Translations under genes and position numbers: made by a program
Shown here: positions 32,303-37,016 of the stretch, one piece after another
Layout: every line of letters begins with the position of its first letter
How positions within the stretch are numbered: the stretch's first letter is position 1
The notes under the pieces: model-generated
Database searches by the model: none
What the model was told of the DNA's origin: nothing
What the model saw: the letters and a program-made list of their open reading frames with translations, nothing else
Assembly (NCBI GenBank): GCA_025928545.1
Contig: JAICJH010000065.1
Coordinates: 1 to 37,016, forward strand
Direction: 5' to 3'
Source: Bryobacteraceae bacterium
GTDB taxonomy: Bacteria > Acidobacteriota > Terriglobia > Bryobacterales > Bryobacteraceae
DNA: 37,016 nucleotides

Positions 32303-33468
32303 TGGCTTGTCTGAATGAATCCGACCTGCAGGGATACCTGGAAGAATCCGGGCCGACTCCGCTTCGTCAGATGGTGGAGAGCCATATGGTGTCATGTCCC
32401 GAGTGCCGTGCGGCTTTTGATCGGGTGGTCGCGACACACCAGCGCGTCAACGCTTGGCTTTCGGAATTGTCCTCGGCTGCCGATGAAGTTCCGGTGGATG
32501 TTGGCGCTGCCCTGGCGTCGGTCCAGGCCCGCATCGCCTACACTTCACCAACTCCGCATAGGGTGACGGCGGAAGATCACCTGGCTCGCTTGCTGGCGCC
32601 CGATACGGAAATTCCCTGGTACAGAACGATCTTTGGCAACATTCGCGATTTGGTCCGGCCTGAAAAACTGCCGGAACTGGAACTGACTTCGAAGCCTGTC
32701 GCGGTCAGAGATATTTGGGGAGAAGGCACGAATCCGAAACGTGTTGCTGCTTCGGTTCTCTTCCACGGCGTCGTGTTCGCCAGCCTCATCCTGATCGGCA
32801 CGAACGATAAAGTCCAGAAGGCAATCAAGAACGTGGTTCTGGTGGCTCCGCCTCCGCCCGTCCAGACCGTGAAGACGGAAGTGAAGAATGCCGGGGGTGG
32901 CCAGCGCTCCCCGCTCCCTGCGCTGAAGGCAGCGCTGCCGAGGCCTGCGCCCAAAGTATTCACACCTCCGCTTGTCACGATCGAGCATCCTGCGCTTACG
33001 ATGGACGCGTCGCTCATTGCCCCTCCCGATGCCTGGGCGGCTCCGACGGGCGCGATCGGGAACCCGCTCGGCGCGATTGGCGGCGGCGGAGGGTTCGGCA
33101 GTGGCGGCGGGATCGGCAACGGCCGCGGCACGGGAGTCGGGAACGGTTCCGGAAGTGGACTTGGCGGCAATGGCAACGGAATTTACTCCGTCGGCAACGG
33201 CACTACCCCGCCGTCCGTGCTTTCCAAAGTGGATCCGGAATATTCCGAAGAAGCCCGCAAAGCCAAGTACAGCGGCTCGGTGATGCTTTCCATCGTGGTG
33301 AACACGGACGGCAAGGCGGAAGATATCAAAGTCGTCAAAAGTCTTGGAATGGGGCTCGACGAAAAGGCCATCGAAGCGGTGCAGAAGTGGCGCTTCAGCC
33401 CAGGCAAGAACAAGGGCGTGCCGGTGAAAGTTCGCGCACAGATCGAAGTGAACTTTCGCCTTCTATAG
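32302..33468 (+). CDS. ZAS-type anti-sigma head fused to a TonB C-terminal domain (second copy)
   Basis: A 388-residue paralogue of the protein at 30628. It keeps Cys3, His28, Cys32 and Cys35 (ESHMVSCPEC) at the same residue numbers, then has a longer cytoplasmic region (about 60-145), a membrane helix (about 147-167), a Pro-rich stretch (VVLVAPPPPVQTVK), a long Gly/Asn-rich linker (GGGGGFGSGGGIGNGRGTG) and a TonB C-terminal domain almost identical to the first copy (DPEYSEEARKAKYSGSVML, QKWRFSPGKNKGVPVKVRAQ). GGGAGG precedes the ATG by seven bases. Being translationally coupled to the sigma gene, it is the likelier cognate anti-sigma factor. The TonB tail could let envelope or receptor state feed back on sigma release; this is inference. 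Confidence 0.88.
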   Translation: MACLNESDLQGYLEESGPTPLRQMVESHMVSCPECRAAFDRVVATHQRVNAWLSELSSAADEVPVDVGAALASVQARIAYTSPTPHRVTAEDHLARLLAPDTEIPWYRTIFGNIRDLVRPEKLPELELTSKPVAVRDIWGEGTNPKRVAASVLFHGVVFASLILIGTNDKVQKAIKNVVLVAPPPPVQTVKTEVKNAGGGQRSPLPALKAALPRPAPKVFTPPLVTIEHPALTMDASLIAPPDAWAAPTGAIGNPLGAIGGGGGFGSGGGIGNGRGTGVGNGSGSGLGGNGNGIYSVGNGTTPPSVLSKVDPEYSEEARKAKYSGSVMLSIVVNTDGKAEDIKVVKSLGMGLDEKAIEAVQKWRFSPGKNKGVPVKVRAQIEVNFRLL

Positions 33469-33483
33469 ACCGCGGGTTTGCTT

Positions 33484-34095
33484 CTATACGGGCCGGTCCT
33501 TCTCACGGCCGATCCGAACCCAATGAATGATTGACATGGCGCTTCCAATCACGCAGAAGGCGATAAAACCCGCCATGAACCACAGGAAGCCGGATGAGTT
33601 CGCGATCCGAATGATCTGCGGGCCGAACTGAAACGCCGACCAGCCGATCAGAACAAAACGAACGGCACGCGCGCTGAAGACGACCAGCAGCAGTCGCGTT
33701 TTCGGATACTGAAGTGCGCTTGCCACGGCAATCGCGGCCCCAAATGGAAAAGGCGGCGGAGATAAACACGAAATGATGAGCGCCAGCGCAGCCCGCTTCT
33801 CAATTTGACGCTTGAGGTATTCGTGAAGCTTTGGCTTGACGAAGCGCTTCAGGCCGGCTTCGCCGCCTTTCCGGCAGACCAGATCGAGGATGAAGACGCC
33901 GATCGTAGATCCAGCGGCCCCTGCCAGAATGCATGGCACCAAAAGGCTGTGATTACGTGCAATCAGGATAACAGCCAACAGGTCGCCGCCTATGGGAAGG
34001 AAAAGAAAAGAATCGTCAGCGATAGTTACCAGGAGGAGCCCGAAAATTCCAAGCTGGAGGAAAAAATCCAGGGCCTGTCGGAACGAGGAATGCAT
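33484..34095 (-). CDS. VTT (DedA/SNARE-associated) family membrane protein
   Basis: A 203-residue integral membrane protein. LGIFGLLLVTIADDSFLFLPIGGDLL starts the domain, followed by AGAAGSTIGVFILDLVCRKGGE and SCLSPPPFPFGAAIAVASALQYPKTRLLLVVFSARAVRF. These match the VTT/DedA pattern of a G-x3-G helix, a re-entrant P-x-P-F segment and a following Arg. DedA-family proteins help recycle polyprenyl phosphate or scramble lipids, and members vary. The exact subgroup is unclear. It converges on the second ZAS-TonB gene, 15 bases apart, and lies downstream of mqnD's neighbourhood on the same strand. Confidence 0.78.
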   Translation of the reverse strand: MHSSFRQALDFFLQLGIFGLLLVTIADDSFLFLPIGGDLLAVILIARNHSLLVPCILAGAAGSTIGVFILDLVCRKGGEAGLKRFVKPKLHEYLKRQIEKRAALALIISCLSPPPFPFGAAIAVASALQYPKTRLLLVVFSARAVRFVLIGWSAFQFGPQIIRIANSSGFLWFMAGFIAFCVIGSAMSIIHWVRIGREKDRPV

Positions 34096-34147
34096 GCGCC
34101 CCGACTAGGGCATTTCGAGGGCCAATCGAGCGGAAACCCTGTAATAT

Positions 34148-34993
34148 CTAACGGATGAAGTCGACGTCGACTTTGTGAGGGATGAGGCCGGCCTCGAAAC
34201 CCTTATCGTAAAGCAGACGGGCCGCCTTCGGAATGTCCTCGCCGGCATCGACTGTGTGATGGTTGACGTACATGCCGACGAATTTTTCGGCGAGCCGTGG
34301 CTCCATATCGCGCGCGAACTGCATCGCGTATTCGAGCGCTTCGGAGTGGTTATCCAGGGCATACTGGATGCTCTCGCGCATCATCCGGCAGCACTCCGTC
34401 TTTATGTGATCCGGTAACGACCGCAGAAGAACATTGGCGCCGAGCGGCAGTGGCAGGCCGTATGTTTCTTTCCACCACTTGCCCATGTCCAGCACGCGGT
34501 GAAATCCCGACTTGTTGTAGGTCAGCTGCGCTTCGTGAATAATCAGGCCGGCATCCGCGGCGCCTTCCTGGACTGCATCCAGAATCTTATCGAAGGGAAC
34601 GACGACCGGTGTGAAATCGGGTTCGAATATCTTTAAGGCCAGGTAGGCTGTGGTGAGCAACCCGGGAATCGCGATCTTCTTACCTTTGATGTCCTCGGGT
34701 TCCATGGGGTGCGTCGTCACCACCAGGGGGCCATAACCATCGCCTACGCTGGAGCCGCTTGCCATGAGCGCATATTTGTCGGCAATGTACGGATAGGCGT
34801 GATAGGAAATCGCGCTGAGATGGTACACACCCTCCCGCGCCTTGCTGTTCAGAGTTTCAATATCCGAGAGGACGTGGCGAAAATTCAACAGGGGAGAGCG
34901 GACTTTTTTCGTAGCCAGGCCATAAAACATGAAGGCGTCGTCGGAGTCCGGGCTATGGGCGCTCACGATCTCAAATGGTTGCTGTTGCGGCAT
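34148..34993 (-). CDS. mqnD: 1,4-Dihydroxy-6-naphthoate synthase (menaquinone, futalosine pathway)
   Basis: A 281-residue protein of the periplasmic-binding-protein fold that converts cyclic dehypoxanthinylfutalosine to 1,4-dihydroxy-6-naphthoate. AHSPDSDDAFMFYGLATKKV, AISYHAYPYIADKYALM, AGLIIHEAQLTY (family catalytic His) and MGKWWKETYGLPLPLGANV are all MqnD hallmarks. The order of residues and length are normal. No mqnA, B, C or E lies in the window, so the pathway is scattered. The gene starts at ATG 34993 about 50 bases upstream of the VTT gene on the same strand. Confidence 0.92.
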   Translation of the reverse strand: MPQQQPFEIVSAHSPDSDDAFMFYGLATKKVRSPLLNFRHVLSDIETLNSKAREGVYHLSAISYHAYPYIADKYALMASGSSVGDGYGPLVVTTHPMEPEDIKGKKIAIPGLLTTAYLALKIFEPDFTPVVVPFDKILDAVQEGAADAGLIIHEAQLTYNKSGFHRVLDMGKWWKETYGLPLPLGANVLLRSLPDHIKTECCRMMRESIQYALDNHSEALEYAMQFARDMEPRLAEKFVGMYVNHHTVDAGEDIPKAARLLYDKGFEAGLIPHKVDVDFIR

Positions 34994-35195
34994 ACGAAGA
35001 GGGGCGGAATTGTCCAGTATCTCATGCCGCGTACAGTCGGCCGAAAGTAGGCCAAAGTATATACCTGCGGTTAATCCCTTTGGTTAATAAGGGCGAAAAG
35101 TGCTGGAATTCACCAGTTAGTTTCGGCATAATGAAACCCGTACAACCGTCGGCCTGCAAACCGGCGGCACGCTAAAACGAGGTGCAAATAAACGT

Positions 35196-35393
35196 ATGAA
35201 ACAACCGCGCAAGAAAATTGTTATTGGTGTAATGGTCCCCGCCATCGTGGCGATCATCTTTCTGAAACGCACAATGGGAATGCCGTCCATGAACGGTGTG
35301 GCAATGGTAAATATCGAAAGCCTGTTGGTCACCGGCGCATTGTTGGGAATCGCTCTGGCTCAGGCGATCTCCGCCTTTCGCAAGCAAAGCTGA
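35196..35393 (+). CDS. Small membrane protein (65 residues)
   Basis: A basic N-terminus (MKQPRKK) precedes two hydrophobic helices, IVIGVMVPAIVAIIFL and SLLVTGALLGIALAQAISAF, with a short polar tail FRKQS. This positive-inside layout suggests a real two-helix inner-membrane protein. An AGG lies about 13 bases before the ATG. I recognise no family. It stands between mqnD (divergent) and the YHYH gene. Confidence 0.6.
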   Translation: MKQPRKKIVIGVMVPAIVAIIFLKRTMGMPSMNGVAMVNIESLLVTGALLGIALAQAISAFRKQS

Positions 35394-35488
35394 AGTGCGC
35401 CGGGTCCGTCGCCATTTCTGCAGCGCCTCTCTTCAGTAGTTGTACGGGATGTTTGGCCGTGCGCATGGAGAAGGCGCTATCTCATTTA

Positions 35489-35536
35489 CTTCCACCCGGT
35501 CTTGCTGGCTTCCACTCAGTCTTCACTCGCTTCCAC
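35489..35536 (+). repeat. Three phased CTTCCAC repeats before the YHYH gene
   Basis: CTTCCAC occurs at 35489-35495, 35509-35515 and 35530-35536, with starts 20 and 21 bases apart, close to two turns of B-DNA; CGGTCTT or CAGTCTT follows the first two. The array ends 35 bases before the ATG at 35572. Such phasing is typical of direct-repeat sites for an activator or response regulator, but the assignment is inference. Confidence 0.4.
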
Positions 35537-35571
35537 GTGGCATCCATTTTCTGCCGACGTTAGAATAGGCC

Positions 35572-37016
35572 ATGCGCCGGGCCTGGCCGATCTATCTGCT
35601 GTTCCCTGTGGCGGCGTGCGCACAACCGGTCTGTACTGCCTGGATCCGGGCACAGCGACCACCTGGCGCAACTCCGACACTAACCCGAATCCTGCCCGAA
35701 GTGCATGAAGTCGCTTGCGGCGAATCGTCGGTCGAGATTCGATCGGCCGGAACGTCCCTTTATCAATTCGGCCTCCTCTCCAATCCAGTCAACCCCGGCA
35801 ACGAAATTCGCGATGTACGGATTGTTCTGCCTCGCCAGCCAACGCCGGAATCCCACGCGCATACCAGCCTGCCTCCGGGGCCAACAGGAATTTTTGTCAA
35901 TGGCGTGCCGATCGATAACCACCTGGAATCCGACTCGTTCGAAGGACGTAATCTGTGGCACTACGACCTGATTTCTGAAAGGGGAGTGGAAACCGGGCAC
36001 AGCGGCATGACGCCGATGCTGGCCAAATTGCTCAGCGACGGCTCCCGCCATTCGCCGATCATCGGTTTCGCGCTCGATGGATATCCGATCTACGGGCCCT
36101 GGGGCTATGTCGATGCGAAAAACGGGAGCGTGAAGCGGATGCGCTCCGGCTACCGGCTGAGGGCAATCGCGGAACGGACAACCTGGCCGGACGGAACGAA
36201 GTTGACGCCCGGGCAATACGGGCCACCTGTAGATTCAAACAATCCCCTGGGCACATTTTCGGAAGACTATGAGTTCGTAGAAGGCGTGGGCGATCTGGAC
36301 AACTACAACGGACGTTATGCTGTCACGCCTGAATACCCGGAGGGAACATACGCGTATTTTGTCTCCACCGATTCGCAGGGGCGACTGGCATTTCCTTATG
36401 TCCTCGGTACCCACTATTACGGGCACTTGCCCACGGATGACCTCGCGACTGTACGGCTGGGCGAGCGCGCGGGCCTGAGTTTCGGGGCAAGCCGGGCTGA
36501 TCTTCAGTCGGACGCGCAAGTGACCTTCGTTTTTGATTTCGCCGCACGCGCGCTGGAGTACGTGCACGAAAAGCCGATTCATCTGATTGTCGTTTCGGAA
36601 GACATGAGCGATTTCAGTCATATTCATCCGGAGCGGACGGCTGGAGAAAGTTATCGGGTCGCGCACACTTTTGAGCACGGAGGCCATTACCGCCTCTATG
36701 CGGAATTCACCCTTCCCGGCGAAGGGCCCCGGGTTGAGGCTTTTGACGTTCACGTTGCGGGGCCAGCCAGGCGCGCGATTCCTCTCGAAGTCACGTCCAC
36801 ATCCCGGCAGGCGCCGGCGGGGCTTGCGGCGCGACTGGACACCGTGACGCCGATTCGCGCCGGTGTCGATCAAACCCTGACATTTCGCCTCAGTTCCACC
36901 GTCGGTCTGGAGCCTTATCTCGGGGCGTGGGGTCATTTCGTGTTGATTGAAAATGGTATGCGCAACTTCATTCACGCGCATCCGATGGCATCCGTGGGGC
37001 AAGTGTCCGAACCGGC
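35572..37016 (+). CDS. YHYH-domain secreted protein (cut by window end)
   Basis: The frame runs open for 481 codons to the window edge. An N-terminal signal (WPIYLLFPVAACAQP) could be a normal or lipoprotein signal, as a Cys stands at residue 16. The YHYH domain shows GIFVNGVPIDNHLES, NLWHYDLI, GHSGMTPMLAK, HSPIIGFALDGYPIYGPWGY, LDNYNGRYAVTPEYPEGTYA and GTHYYGH. A second beta domain, from about residue 325, has KPIHLIVVSEDMSDFSHIHPE and HYRLYAEFTLPGEG. The His-rich HIHPE and HAHP motifs suggest metal binding, possibly copper, as in related periplasmic domains. Function unknown. The stop codon lies beyond the window. Confidence 0.85.
   Translation, partial: MRRAWPIYLLFPVAACAQPVCTAWIRAQRPPGATPTLTRILPEVHEVACGESSVEIRSAGTSLYQFGLLSNPVNPGNEIRDVRIVLPRQPTPESHAHTSLPPGPTGIFVNGVPIDNHLESDSFEGRNLWHYDLISERGVETGHSGMTPMLAKLLSDGSRHSPIIGFALDGYPIYGPWGYVDAKNGSVKRMRSGYRLRAIAERTTWPDGTKLTPGQYGPPVDSNNPLGTFSEDYEFVEGVGDLDNYNGRYAVTPEYPEGTYAYFVSTDSQGRLAFPYVLGTHYYGHLPTDDLATVRLGERAGLSFGASRADLQSDAQVTFVFDFAARALEYVHEKPIHLIVVSEDMSDFSHIHPERTAGESYRVAHTFEHGGHYRLYAEFTLPGEGPRVEAFDVHVAGPARRAIPLEVTSTSRQAPAGLAARLDTVTPIRAGVDQTLTFRLSSTVGLEPYLGAWGHFVLIENGMRNFIHAHPMASVGQVSEP

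Noticed and set aside
33069..33180. GGC-rich repeats that could be a DNA-level repeat array
   Set aside because: They encode the Gly/Asn-rich linker of the second TonB fusion and are explained by codon use there.
31440..33460. Long near-identical segments at 31390-31635 and 33205-33465 as a mobile repeat
   Set aside because: They are the paralogous TonB domains; synonymous differences and separate upstream sequences indicate old gene duplication rather than a mobile element.

Overview
The window looks like chromosomal DNA of an acidobacterium, probably of the Solibacter/Bryobacter kind. This rests on moderately high GC, a didermic envelope gene set (LptE, HpnI, TonB), a cytochrome c-quinoprotein fusion paired with a CHRD protein, many secreted beta-propellers and conserved secreted proteins of unknown function, and menaquinone synthesis by the futalosine route (MqnD). 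The taxonomic call is inference from gene content; there is no rRNA here.

Layout. 1-235: right end of an ISL3-type insertion sequence, 19 bases from the 3' end of a tRNA-Lys(CTT). 335-1756: a polyprenyl-phosphate sugar phosphotransferase. 1775-5922 (minus): a tight envelope operon transcribed psd-pssA-(Asd-like protein without its catalytic Cys)-lptE-holA. 6006-8572 (minus): a CHRD protein translationally coupled to a cytochrome c-quinoprotein fusion, divergent from an MFS transporter (8704-9999). 10000-11577: a poorly coding stretch followed by a radical SAM/SPASM enzyme. 11615-15580: a secreted TPR protein, the hopanoid glycosyltransferase HpnI and an ArnT-like membrane glycosyltransferase. 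15791-20195: three secreted or membrane proteins of little-known function. 20304-21785: an isolated flagellin gene with a sigma-54-like promoter and a leader hairpin. 22004-23787: RNase T2, a DUF4159 protein and a 49-residue membrane protein. 23784-26011 (minus): glpK-glpF. 26093-27568: a YVTN-type propeller and a small monoheme cytochrome. 27569-30539 (minus): an overlapping dioxygenase-nucleoside hydrolase-MFS operon. 30628-33468: an ECF sigma factor flanked by two paralogous proteins, each joining a zinc-binding anti-sigma-like head to a TonB tail. 33484-34993 (minus): a VTT/DedA-like protein and mqnD. 35196-37016: a small membrane protein and a YHYH-domain protein cut by the window end.

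The best candidate for an undescribed system is the sigma/anti-sigma-TonB cluster at 30573-33468. Both fusion proteins keep an identical Cys3-His28-Cys32-Cys35 constellation, and both transcription units begin downstream of a shared GAATT-N12/13-CGTTTA motif. Also notable are a nucleoside hydrolase whose reading frame offers no ATG, GTG or TTG at the position its fold needs, a start codon set in the loop of a perfect hairpin (11604-11636), and a quinoprotein that appears to have lost the usual PQQ-site residues. Genes are very tightly packed: several convergent pairs abut or overlap by a few bases with no terminator between them. All domain calls are by eye from the translated sequence; no database search was run.
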